The notes under the pieces are model-generated. The model saw nothing but the letters and a program-made list of their open reading frames with translations, was not told the DNA's origin and ran no database searches. The translations under genes were made by a program, and so were the position numbers. Positions 23,411 to 31,857 of a DNA stretch of 64,000 nt are shown here, one piece after another (within the stretch, counting starts at the first letter, position 1; each line of letters opens with the position of its first letter). Origin of the DNA: Flagellimonas zhangzhouensis. GTDB taxonomy: Bacteria > Bacteroidota > Bacteroidia > Flavobacteriales > Flavobacteriaceae. The stretch is from positions 62,001-126,000 of the forward strand of contig NZ_FNKI01000003.1 in assembly GCF_900102925.1 (NCBI RefSeq), read 5' to 3'.

Positions 23411-26074
23411 GTGAATACGATGTTGATAGCCAGTATCATTTTAATTGTAGGACTGTTGTTGTTTTTTCAACAATGGTTAGAGAAGAAAAAATACCAAGAC
23501 ACTGAATATTTAGGAAATCTAAAGCAGGCCACTAAATTTCTTGCCCACATTCAAGCATTAAACGACTACATAACTTGGGTACAACGAGACCAAATAAAAT
23601 CAGAATATTCAGCCATAGGACAGTTCTTTGAAAACAAAACCAACTTCTACAAGAAAGAAGAAACCGTTAAACGCTTTAATGAAGTTTTTGACAATTTTGA
23701 TAACTACATAGCCACCTACAACCGAAACTATGTCGCAACACAAAAAGAAAAACTAAAACAGTATTTCGACAATATTGAAGGAAAAAAGTTGGATGACCAA
23801 CAACGCAACGCATTGATTACAGATGAATATTCAAATTTAATTATTGCAGGTGCAGGTTCTGGAAAAACCTTAACAATCCTTGGAAAAGTCCAATATCTTA
23901 TTGAACAGAAAAACATAGGCCCAAAAGACATTTTACTACTGTCATTTACCAAAAAAACAGTTGAAGAATTAAATGAGCGACTAAAAAAGATTGAACTTGA
24001 TACCGAGGCCACCACCTTTCATAAACTAGGTTACGATATAATCAAAAAATATCATCCTGACACTCCTGCTGTGACCAATGAAAACACTCTAAGTGAAATA
24101 ATCAGAACATACTTACAATCGGACATTTTTAATGATCCAGAAGCATTGCAATCATATATCCAATATGTTGCTTGTTATATGAACATTCCAGAAGAGCATG
24201 ACGCATTCGATTCATTCGGTGAAAAATTGGACACAGAAAAAGGAATCGATTTCCATACACTGAAGTCAAAATGTGAACCATTGAATATAGTTGAAAACCC
24301 CACACTGGATACGCTACAAGGTGAAAGGGTAAAAAGTGTGGAGGAACTCACCATAGCAAATTTTTTGTACCTCAACGGTATCGAGTATGAATATGAAAAA
24401 CCGTATCCCTATGGACAAACAATGTACCGTCCAGACTTTTATCTAACTGACCATGATATATATTTAGAGCATTTCGGCGTGGACGAGCATAACCGGGCAA
24501 AATGGCTTACCTCCTTTAATGAGCAAAAGTATGTAGAGGATATGCAGCTAAAAAGGGAAACGCATGTAACACATAATACCAAATTATTAGAAACGTATTC
24601 CTACTACAATAGAGACAACATTTTGTTGGAAAAGCTTAGGGAAATGTTGGAAATGGAGAACATTACGTTAAGGCCCAGGGATGCTAAAGACATTTATGAA
24701 AAAGTATCTGATAATGGCAAAAAATTCGGTGAAGAATTAAACAAGCTAATTGAAAGCTTTATAAACCTGAGCAAATCAAGACAATTGAACCAACAATCGC
24801 TGATAAATTTATTTTCTCGTAAGAACAAAATCAAAAGTGATTTTATGCTTGAACGGCAGGAAATGTTCTTAAAATTCGTGATCCCAATTCTTGAAAAATA
24901 TGATAATGTCCTAAGAGAAAGAAATGAGATTGATTTCAACGATATGATAAATAAAGCTACTGATGTTATAACAAGCAACAAACCTCAATACACATATCGG
25001 TATATTATCATTGACGAATATCAGGATATTTCATTTTCACGTTTTAATTTGATCAAAGAAATTCGGGATTTGTCAGGAGCAAAATTGGTTTGTGTCGGAG
25101 ACGACTGGCAATCGATTTACCGTTTTGCAGGAAGCGATGTTTCCTTGTTCAGCAATTTCGGGAAGTATGTCGGGAAGTATGAGCAACTGGTAATTGAACA
25201 GACCTATAGAAATTCACAATCGCTTATTGATATCACTTCGAAATACATACAGAAAAACACCAAGCAGATTCCCAAAAAACCAAAGTCACGGAAAGAACCT
25301 TTGGATGACCCTGTTAAATTTGCTCATTATAAACAAGAAGAAATTGAGGATGCTTTCATAAAGCAAATACAAATACTTGTAAACAAATACGGTAATAAAT
25401 CAATTTTGGTCCTGGGCAGGCACGGTTTTGACATCAACGATTTGATAAAACTAACTCCAAACAGCAAAGTGAAATACTTTGCGAGATCAGGAAAACTAGA
25501 AGTAAGAGGCTTTGAGGATGTTGATATCAAGTACCTTACCGTACACAAATCAAAAGGTACGGAAGCAGAGAATGTTATAGTATTGAACCTTAGAAATCAT
25601 TTGCTCGGTTTTCCCAACAAAATGACGGATGACCCTATTTTATCGCTTTTGCTCAGTGAAGATGAAGGATATAGATTTGCGGAAGAACGTAGATTATTCT
25701 ATGTTGCATTGACAAGAACTAAAAATGAGGTTATATTATTAATTCCGTCCGAGGCTTCCTTATTTGTAGAAGAATTAATGATGGATAACAATTATTTGTT
25801 ATCCAATTCAGAAGGAACATTAAATCCTACAAATTGCCCTTACTGCAAAACAGGAAAATTAGTTATCAGACAAAATCAGAGAAACGGTAATCAATTTTTA
25901 GGGTGTTCTCATTATCCTAGCTGTAGCCAGACGTTTAGCGATATAGAGATTCTAGAGGACAAATTCCTTTGTCCCGATTGCAAAAGTGGTTTTATGACAA
26001 AGAGAACAGGGCCATATGGGAACTTTTTAGGGTGTACAAATTATCCCAAGTGCAGAAGTACAATAAAATTATGA
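23411..26074 (+). CDS. UvrD/HelIV-like superfamily 1 helicase with nuclease-like insert and two zinc ribbons
   Basis: 887 residues. It begins with a membrane helix (MLIASIILIVGLLLFFQQW), then a coiled region. Walker A IIAGAGSGKT is at about 144-153. An insert at about 310-420 holds YRPDFYL and IYLEHFGV, a restriction-endonuclease-like pattern seen in HelIV-type helicases. Motif II IIIDEYQDIS is at about 531, VGDDWQSIYRFAGSD follows, and HKSKGTEAENVIVLN is motif V. The C-terminus carries two topoisomerase-type C4 zinc ribbons (CPYCKTGK...CSHYPSC and CPDCKSG...CTNYPKC). The start is GTG 23411 or ATG 23420. DNA repair or defence roles are both possible. It sits between a relaxase fragment and the intact relaxase as inserted cargo. 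Confidence 0.82.
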   Translation: MNTMLIASIILIVGLLLFFQQWLEKKKYQDTEYLGNLKQATKFLAHIQALNDYITWVQRDQIKSEYSAIGQFFENKTNFYKKEETVKRFNEVFDNFDNYIATYNRNYVATQKEKLKQYFDNIEGKKLDDQQRNALITDEYSNLIIAGAGSGKTLTILGKVQYLIEQKNIGPKDILLLSFTKKTVEELNERLKKIELDTEATTFHKLGYDIIKKYHPDTPAVTNENTLSEIIRTYLQSDIFNDPEALQSYIQYVACYMNIPEEHDAFDSFGEKLDTEKGIDFHTLKSKCEPLNIVENPTLDTLQGERVKSVEELTIANFLYLNGIEYEYEKPYPYGQTMYRPDFYLTDHDIYLEHFGVDEHNRAKWLTSFNEQKYVEDMQLKRETHVTHNTKLLETYSYYNRDNILLEKLREMLEMENITLRPRDAKDIYEKVSDNGKKFGEELNKLIESFINLSKSRQLNQQSLINLFSRKNKIKSDFMLERQEMFLKFVIPILEKYDNVLRERNEIDFNDMINKATDVITSNKPQYTYRYIIIDEYQDISFSRFNLIKEIRDLSGAKLVCVGDDWQSIYRFAGSDVSLFSNFGKYVGKYEQLVIEQTYRNSQSLIDITSKYIQKNTKQIPKKPKSRKEPLDDPVKFAHYKQEEIEDAFIKQIQILVNKYGNKSILVLGRHGFDINDLIKLTPNSKVKYFARSGKLEVRGFEDVDIKYLTVHKSKGTEAENVIVLNLRNHLLGFPNKMTDDPILSLLLSEDEGYRFAEERRLFYVALTRTKNEVILLIPSEASLFVEELMMDNNYLLSNSEGTLNPTNCPYCKTGKLVIRQNQRNGNQFLGCSHYPSCSQTFSDIEILEDKFLCPDCKSGFMTKRTGPYGNFLGCTNYPKCRSTIKL

Positions 26075-26087
26075 CGCTTATTGGATT

Positions 26088-27110
26088 TCAGTAACCCATG
26101 TCCTCACCCGTGCCCCTAGCCTTATCGATAACCCTCGCAAGTGTTTTGATGATCTTGGCCGCCATTTGCACTTTATTGGTCGGGATACTCGGAGCCTTTA
26201 CCCCCATTGTTTTAAGTAGTTTAAAGGCCATATCCTTTTCCTTCGTTGGCAACGCCATGACCTTGGCAAAGAACTTCCCCGGTTCCTTGGCATGTGCCTT
26301 TCTCCCTACATAGGATTCCACATAGTTCCTCTTGAAGCCCGTTGTCCGGTCAAAGGTCTTTTCGGCTGCTTGATAAAAACTGTCCCGATCAAACCCTCTC
26401 TTGACCGTCTTCCCGTTCAATTCCACTTCGGATGCCTTATGTTTTGCCATGGGTGAAAGCGTATAGGTGTTGGTTACGTCCCTTCTGCTCACTATGATAT
26501 GGATATGGGTCTGTGGCCCCTCCTTTTGCATTCCGGCTGCCACCAACTGCCCGTTCTGTTTATGCGGGGCCAATCTTTCCTGCTCTTTGATCCTTTTTTC
26601 AAGCTCATTGACATTCCCGATGGATTCGCCCCGTTCCACTTTCCGTATCTCGTTCCTGAGCCTTGCTATTTCCCCTCGGTAGGGTGCATTCTCTTGGACC
26701 TGTCTGTCAAAGCCCCTAAAGGTGCGCTCATGCTCTATCTTGGCAAAGTATTTCAAATTCTCGGCCTTGACCTCTTGGTTACGATGGAAACTCTTGGCAT
26801 AGTCCTCCATGAGTTTCCTGGTGTATTCCCTTAGCATATTTGGGTCATTGCCTATGGCCTGTAATTCCCTTTTATTGGGACTGACCACTATGGAATAGAA
26901 TTTTGGGTCTTTCTGCCTCAGTTTGGCGGTATTGGCATCTATTTCATCGATGACCGTTTGAGGGCTTACACTGTTGTTCTCTTGGTCAAAGAATTCTTCC
27001 CTTTGTTCGGGCAACCTATCCTCGTTTTCCTTTTCCAGATAGTCCACATAGTTCCCTACACTGGAGTTATAGGTACTGCCCATTTTCTGTGCTGAGATGG
27101 TAAGGTACAT
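26088..27110 (-). CDS. MobB/DUF5712-type relaxase (mobilization protein)
   Basis: 340 residues, starting MYLTISAQKMGSTYNSSVGNYVDYLEKEN, the usual opening of these Bacteroidota relaxases. The metal-binding motif appears as THIHIIVSRRD (about residues 212-222). It should nick oriT and pilot the single strand during transfer. It starts 5 bp after the BfmA-type gene, forming a mobilization operon. The 3' end differs from the remnant at 23164 by one base (ATGGGTTACTGA against ATGGCTACTGAA), so this copy stops at MGY instead of running on into the ATEIQ tail. Confidence 0.82.
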   Translation of the reverse strand: MYLTISAQKMGSTYNSSVGNYVDYLEKENEDRLPEQREEFFDQENNSVSPQTVIDEIDANTAKLRQKDPKFYSIVVSPNKRELQAIGNDPNMLREYTRKLMEDYAKSFHRNQEVKAENLKYFAKIEHERTFRGFDRQVQENAPYRGEIARLRNEIRKVERGESIGNVNELEKRIKEQERLAPHKQNGQLVAAGMQKEGPQTHIHIIVSRRDVTNTYTLSPMAKHKASEVELNGKTVKRGFDRDSFYQAAEKTFDRTTGFKRNYVESYVGRKAHAKEPGKFFAKVMALPTKEKDMAFKLLKTMGVKAPSIPTNKVQMAAKIIKTLARVIDKARGTGEDMGY

Positions 27111-27115
27111 ATGCG

Positions 27116-27700
27116 TTATCTTAATTGATATTTCAGGCTTTCAAAATCCCCGATGCCCATATTTATTTTTAAATAAGGCTTTCCCATCATTGGCTCCACC
27201 TTTTCAACGTTGTTGAGGATTTCATTGCAATGCTTTTTATAATCTTTGAATTCTTGCAGTATCCTTTCATGTTCCACTTTTGGAACAGTGTTCCGAGGCT
27301 CCAAAAAATCCATTTGCTCTTCCTGTATCTGGACGGGTTTCCGTCTTGGTTTCCTTCCATCCTTTACATAGGCCTCATAAAGTATGAGCACCATTTCATA
27401 GGTGGGCCGGATACTGGTCTTCTCCATGTTCTTGATAATGGCGATGAGCCTATCGATTTTTTTCATCATCTGACGCTCCATTTTTTTAATACTGTCAAGG
27501 ATGATCTTTGTTCCCTCTCCAAAAGGGTCAAGGTTGTTCTCCTTGAAGTATTGTATCATTCCATCCAACACCTCACTATGGGACTTGTTGAACTTTTTGG
27601 AATAGCTGCGAAAACGTGTGGCCGTTCCTTTCTTTACGGTGATATTGGAATAACCACTGCTTCCTTTCTTTGTTCTGCCGTTTGTTGATTGCTTTTCCAT
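27116..27700 (-). CDS. BfmA/BtgA-type mobilization accessory protein
   Basis: 194 residues. The conserved N-terminal part (NITVKKGTATRFRSYSKKF, SHSEVLDGMIQYFKEN) resembles a ribbon-helix-helix DNA-binding fold, followed by helical, coiled-coil-rich sequence. In this family it binds oriT and helps the relaxase. It is the first gene of the two-gene mobilization operon, and the likely origin of transfer lies upstream at 27701-27962. Confidence 0.8.
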   Translation of the reverse strand: MEKQSTNGRTKKGSSGYSNITVKKGTATRFRSYSKKFNKSHSEVLDGMIQYFKENNLDPFGEGTKIILDSIKKMERQMMKKIDRLIAIIKNMEKTSIRPTYEMVLILYEAYVKDGRKPRRKPVQIQEEQMDFLEPRNTVPKVEHERILQEFKDYKKHCNEILNNVEKVEPMMGKPYLKINMGIGDFESLKYQLR

Positions 27701-27962
27701 GGAGCGAATTTTGTTTTTTAGTGAATTTGCGTCAATTTTTTCGTCAAAAATTTCCAGTGTTTACAGGGCCTCCCAAAGGGTTTACTGTAGATTTCGAAAA
27801 AGTCTACTGTAGCCCCATATTTTGCACAGGACTCCAAAAAGCATTCAATTAACTGGTTTTCAACTTGTTGAAGACCCGAAAACAACCGTGATGGCGCAAT
27901 CTGCGCATCACCCTCTTGCTATTCCTTCGTCCCGCAAGCGGGACCGAATAAATACAGACTTA
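27701..27962. other. Candidate origin of transfer upstream of the mobilization operon
   Basis: 262-bp non-coding stretch with several paired elements: two TACTGTAG octamers about 24 bp apart (near 27783 and 27807), a bulged hairpin GATGGCGC/GCGCATC near 27891-27908, and a perfect GTCCCGC-AA-GCGGGAC hairpin at 27929-27944. Mobilizable elements place oriT just ahead of the mob genes, so this is the natural candidate. No nick site can be assigned from sequence alone, and the last hairpin could simply be a terminator. Confidence 0.35.
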
Positions 27963-29204
27963 TCATCCTTCGGCTGCTTTTTTGGTCTGCATATGTTCTA
28001 TAAGGTTTTGCATGTCCTCCCCTATCTTATGTTCCAATACCCTGGCATAGATTTGGGTAGTGGTCAATTTGGTATGGCCTAGCATTTTGGAAACGGTTTC
28101 AATTGGAACACCATTGGAGAGTGTTACCGTTGTGGCAAAAGTGTGTCTGGCAGTATGGAAAGAAATATTCTTATAAATTCCACAAGCCTTTGTAATCTCC
28201 TTTAAATAACTGTTGGTCTTTTGGTTGCTCAATACAGGTAACAACTTTCCTTGTATCAATCTTTCATTGCAGTTTTTATATTTATCCAAGATTTGTTTTG
28301 CTTTGGGAAGTAAGGGAACCTTGACCGCCTCATCAGTTTTTTCCCTTTTCGTATGGATCCAAAGGTTCCCATCTATACCGAACCGCATATGATCAATATC
28401 CAGTGCCTTTACATCTCCATAGGCCAATCCCGTGTAACATGAAAAAAGAAAGGTGTCCTTGACCCTCTCGTACCCTCTTCCTGAAAATGTTGTTTCCTCA
28501 ATGAGCCTAAGTTCCCTTTCGGTCAAAAAAGAGCGTTCACTCTTCTTATAATGCTTTTTATAGTTTACAAACGGGTCTTTGTCCAACCATTCCAACCTCA
28601 CGGCAAGGTTTACCATTTTCCTTAACCGCTCCAAATGTTTCATGGCCCCATTATTGGTACACTTCTTTCCCTTTTGCAGATCGGGCCCATTAATCAAATA
28701 GTTCTCAAAATCTGTGATGAACTTATAGTTCAATCGCTTTAAGTTGATGTCTTGAATTCTGCGGGTATGCTCCAAAAACCTTTTGAGATATTTTTCTGTA
28801 CCATAATAGTTTTTCATGGTTCCCGGGCGAAGCTTACTCTTTTGTGATTCGTAATGATACTTGATAAGCTCCATAAGGGTCTTGTGCTCTTCATCCTGTC
28901 CCAGATAACGGGCTTTGATTGCTTGTGAGGTTATAATCTTGTCCTCACGCAATAACTGCTTATGGGTGTCCATGATCTCGCCATACACCTCATCCAGATA
29001 GCTGTTCAACAAACGGGCCTTGTGGGTAAGTCCATGGAGCCTGCCCTTATTTTCATCCCATTCATTCACCGAAACATAACGTTTCAAACTTATCTCGGCA
29101 CGTTTTCCATTGACAGTGATACGGGCATAAATGGTCAATTTTTCAGGGTTGTTGGAAATGTCCCTAGTGAAGATGAGAACCTTTAAAGTGTTGGAATTGC
29201 GCAT
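27963..29204 (-). CDS. Tyrosine recombinase (IntDOT-like integrase) of element B
   Basis: 413 residues, clearly homologous over its full length to the integrase at 7754. The catalytic domain shows KREKTDEAVKVPL, HTARHTFATT and LGHTKLTTTQIYARV with the Tyr nucleophile. The first Arg is replaced here too (CYTGLAYGDV, Ala). It lies 217 bp from the tRNA-Pro 3' end and points away from it. The two integrases differ at many positions, so the two elements are relatives rather than a recent duplication. It should catalyse integration into and excision from the tRNA-Pro site. Confidence 0.9.
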   Translation of the reverse strand: MRNSNTLKVLIFTRDISNNPEKLTIYARITVNGKRAEISLKRYVSVNEWDENKGRLHGLTHKARLLNSYLDEVYGEIMDTHKQLLREDKIITSQAIKARYLGQDEEHKTLMELIKYHYESQKSKLRPGTMKNYYGTEKYLKRFLEHTRRIQDINLKRLNYKFITDFENYLINGPDLQKGKKCTNNGAMKHLERLRKMVNLAVRLEWLDKDPFVNYKKHYKKSERSFLTERELRLIEETTFSGRGYERVKDTFLFSCYTGLAYGDVKALDIDHMRFGIDGNLWIHTKREKTDEAVKVPLLPKAKQILDKYKNCNERLIQGKLLPVLSNQKTNSYLKEITKACGIYKNISFHTARHTFATTVTLSNGVPIETVSKMLGHTKLTTTQIYARVLEHKIGEDMQNLIEHMQTKKAAEG

Positions 29205-29363
29205 AATACATAATTTTTGGGTTTGACAAAACTGGTTTGCAAAACACCCATAAACAGCGTCAAACTGAAGCTAAATTATGCACAAGAAACGTACCGAACC
29301 ATTCACCGAACTCTACACCTTTTATATGGTTTTATTTGATATCAGATGAATGCATAAAAAACA

Positions 29364-29399
29364 AAAAGCACTGTCAATCAGTCGATTAACAGTGCTTTT
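29364..29399. terminator. Hairpin terminator beside att core B
   Basis: AAAAGCACTG (29364-29373) pairs with CAGTGCTTTT (29390-29399), identical in stem and spacing to 9164-9199. It sits between the integrase and the tRNA-Pro gene and can end the tRNA transcript (minus strand) or shield the integrase from it. Confidence 0.65.
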
Positions 29400-29420
29400 A
29401 TACCACCTATTTAGTGGTTC

Positions 29421-29434
29421 GTCGGGGTGGCAGG
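29421..29434. repeat. att core within tRNA-Pro (element B/chromosome junction)
   Basis: GTCGGGGTGGCAGG, same as 9222-9235. It covers the discriminator base, the 3' acceptor strand and part of the T stem of tRNA-Pro. Everything to the right is chromosomal. Confidence 0.75.
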
Positions 29435-29496
29435 ATTCGAACCTGCGACCTCCTGCTCCCAAAGCAGGCGCGATAACCGGGCTACGCTACACCCCG
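29422..29496 (-). tRNA. tRNA-Pro (anticodon UGG)
   Basis: 75 nt without encoded CCA. The acceptor stem CGGGGTG pairs with CACCCCG plus discriminator A; the anticodon arm is CCTGC-TTTGGGA-GCAGG with anticodon TGG; the T arm is GCAGG-TTCGAAT-CCTGC. The gene is intact despite two elements integrated at its 3' end, as expected when the insertion core restores the end. Confidence 0.95.
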
Positions 29497-29512
29497 AAAA
29501 TTTTGGAAAAAG

Positions 29513-29596
29513 CGGAGAGACTGGGACTCGAACCCAGGCAGCACTTACGCGCTGACAGATTAGCAATCTGCTCCGTTACCACTCCGGCACCTCTCC
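29513..29596 (-). tRNA. tRNA-Ser (anticodon GCU)
   Basis: 84 nt without encoded CCA. The acceptor stem GGAGAGG pairs with TCTCTCC; the anticodon loop TTGCTAA gives anticodon GCT; a long variable arm (GTCAGCGCGTAAGTGCTGC) is typical of serine tRNAs. It lies 16 bp upstream of tRNA-Pro on the same strand, so both are probably one transcript. Confidence 0.95.
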
Positions 29597-29707
29597 TAAT
29601 TCTTTTTATGAACGTGCATTCTGAAAATGCGGATGCAAATGTACCTTTTCAGATGTTAGATCGCAACTATTTTTTGAATTTTTTCTCGTATTTTTTCAAT
29701 GTGCTTG

Positions 29708-31744
29708 CTATTCAGGATATTCCACCCTCAAGTGATAGATATTGGTGAGTTTAAGTTTGAGCACTTTCTTCACCATCTCGATTTCTTTTAGAGTAATGTT
29801 GGCATTTAAAAACTGATTTGCCTGCATTTGCCCCTTCACTATCTTCTCGACAAATTCATCGATTATGGCAAAAGTTGGGTTCTTCAAACTCTTGGATGCT
29901 GCCTCAACCGCATCCGACATCATCAGAATTGCAGTTTCCCTAGAAAATGGAATTGGGCCAGGGTATTTAAAACTATCTACATCAACCTCTGGATCCAGCT
30001 CCTGCTGTTTTTTAAAAAAGTAATATACCGTAGTTGTTCCGTGATGCGTTCGAAGAAAATCAATGATACGATCAGGAATTTTATTCTTTCGTGCTATTTC
30101 AATTCCGTTTATTACGTGGTCAATAATAATCTTTGCGCTCTCCTTGGGCGGAAGATCATCATGTGGGTTAACATTGGTTATCTGGTTTTCGGTAAAATAG
30201 GTAGGATTCTCCATTTTTCCAATATCATGGTACAGTGCTCCTACCCTAACCAGCATAGCGTTTGCCCCTATTTCGTTTGCCGCCGCCTCAGCTAAGTTCG
30301 CCACTTGCAAGGAGTGATGAAACGTTCCTGGTGCTTTATCGGATAACTCTTTGAGTAATTTTGAATTGGTATCGGACAATTCCAACAAGGATACATCAGA
30401 AACCAACCCAAAAATCTTTTCAAACATATAGATCAAAGGTTGGGCAAAAAGCGTCAATAAACCATTGACCACAAATACTCCGAACAATTCCCATTCAATA
30501 TTATCCAAATTTCCTTCGTGAATGGCATGGAAAGCAAAATATCCTATAATATAGATCAAGGTAATCTGTCCTACCGATATAAAAAGATTGGCCCTTTTAT
30601 ACAGCTCAGATGCCGTTAAAATGGTTACGATACCTGCTATGATCTGTAAAAAGATATACTCGAAGCTGTTTGGCACCACAAAACCCAAAATCAACACCGT
30701 AAGTACATGTACAAACAATCCCAAACGGGCATCAAAAAAGTTTTTGAGCACTAAAGGGAGGATACATAATGGCACCACATAAATGTAACTTTCGTAATGC
30801 TTCACCATTAAGGTGGTAGCAAGCACCATCAAAAGGATATTGAAAAATATGAAAGTGACCTTGTTGTTGTTAAGAAAGATTTCATCACGGTATCTTTTCA
30901 AAAACAAAAACAACATAATCAATACCAATGCCACTAAAATCAAATACCCTAAAAGGATAAAATAGTAGTTGCTTCCCATCCAAAGCTCGGATTCATACTC
31001 ATCCCTCAACGAAGTCAAAATTTTAAAATCTTCGGCTTCTACAATATTTCCTTTCGCAATAATAAGTTTGCCTTGAGCAACTTCACCACGGGTATATGAA
31101 ATTTTGGAAAGTTGGTCATTTATTGCACTTTCCGTGAGTGTTTCATTATAAAATAAATTGGGTGCCAAACTATTCTGAATCACCGTCCCTATAGCAGAGG
31201 ACCCCAACACATTGGCTTGTGACAATGTTTCAGATATCTTGACTTTCGCTTTTTCCAAATTCAAAAAATTGGAAGGAGAAAGTGGTTGCGCTTCATTGTT
31301 TTTTACCACTGCAATAGCTTTGGAATCTGGTATTTCCTGAAAAATCCCATCTGTATACACCACATCCACCACCGTTTGTGCTAGATTTAAAAGTTCTGAA
31401 CGCTGTTGTGGATTATAAGCACTTGTCTGCAAACTGGTATTCAAAGCCTCTCCAACAACCTTTCTCACATTCACCACCACCGAAGCGTCAAAGGTGTAGT
31501 AATCCGTTTTATTGGTTCGGATAGAAGTTTGCTCCTCCTCTATTTCTTCTGGTGTTTTTTTAATGGAAAAATCAATGGGAGCATATAAATTCTCGTATTG
31601 CCAAGGCTTCCCTTTTTGAAAGTCGTATTTAAACTTGCCTTCTTTTGGAAAGAAGAATACAATCAGGGCCACGGTAACCACGTACAGGAAGTATTTATAA
31701 ACCAGTGATTGGTGTTTGTAGACGTTGTCCAATGTTTTTCCCAT
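29708..31744 (-). CDS. 7TM-HD family phosphohydrolase (PgpH-like)
   Basis: 678 residues. One N-terminal membrane helix (about 18-34) is followed by a large extracytoplasmic domain (about 35-260), a bundle of about seven membrane helices (about 265-450) and a cytosolic HD domain with FHHSLQVANLAEAAANEIG and the HDIGK motif near residue 510. PgpH-type proteins hydrolyse cyclic di-AMP in other phyla; the same reaction here is an inference. It is the first protein gene right of the tRNA pair and is divergent from the thiolase gene. Confidence 0.85.
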   Translation of the reverse strand: MGKTLDNVYKHQSLVYKYFLYVVTVALIVFFFPKEGKFKYDFQKGKPWQYENLYAPIDFSIKKTPEEIEEEQTSIRTNKTDYYTFDASVVVNVRKVVGEALNTSLQTSAYNPQQRSELLNLAQTVVDVVYTDGIFQEIPDSKAIAVVKNNEAQPLSPSNFLNLEKAKVKISETLSQANVLGSSAIGTVIQNSLAPNLFYNETLTESAINDQLSKISYTRGEVAQGKLIIAKGNIVEAEDFKILTSLRDEYESELWMGSNYYFILLGYLILVALVLIMLFLFLKRYRDEIFLNNNKVTFIFFNILLMVLATTLMVKHYESYIYVVPLCILPLVLKNFFDARLGLFVHVLTVLILGFVVPNSFEYIFLQIIAGIVTILTASELYKRANLFISVGQITLIYIIGYFAFHAIHEGNLDNIEWELFGVFVVNGLLTLFAQPLIYMFEKIFGLVSDVSLLELSDTNSKLLKELSDKAPGTFHHSLQVANLAEAAANEIGANAMLVRVGALYHDIGKMENPTYFTENQITNVNPHDDLPPKESAKIIIDHVINGIEIARKNKIPDRIIDFLRTHHGTTTVYYFFKKQQELDPEVDVDSFKYPGPIPFSRETAILMMSDAVEAASKSLKNPTFAIIDEFVEKIVKGQMQANQFLNANITLKEIEMVKKVLKLKLTNIYHLRVEYPE

Positions 31745-31857
31745 ACAGTTATAGTATTGACCTCAAAAATAGAAAATATATATAAGAAGCGGGTTGCCGA
31801 TTTCCCTTACTGCTTTGCATTTAAATTTAGTATTTTCGCAAGAGTTAAAATGCACAT

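Larger units (their letters stand above)
9222..29434. mobile_element. Integrative mobilizable element B, about 20.2 kb
   Basis: Bounded by identical 14-bp cores at 9222 and 29421, the latter inside tRNA-Pro. It carries an integrase next to the tRNA (27963-29204), a relaxase (26088-27110) and BfmA-type accessory protein (27116-27700), but no type IV secretion genes, so it should need a helper to transfer. Cargo is dominated by defence-like and regulatory genes: two-component cassette, DRT3 reverse transcriptases, DUF2779 nuclease, GapS4-like pair, dead Cas12f with sigma factor, and a helicase. The DNA from about 11.8 to 20.5 kb is visibly richer in A and T than the flanking chromosome, which points to separate acquisition of that block. 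A degenerate third core at 11161 suggests the element is itself composite. Confidence 0.7.

Noticed and set aside
29350..29748. A 132-residue plus-strand reading frame across 29350-29748
   Set aside because: It runs antisense through both tRNA genes and has no protein family character.
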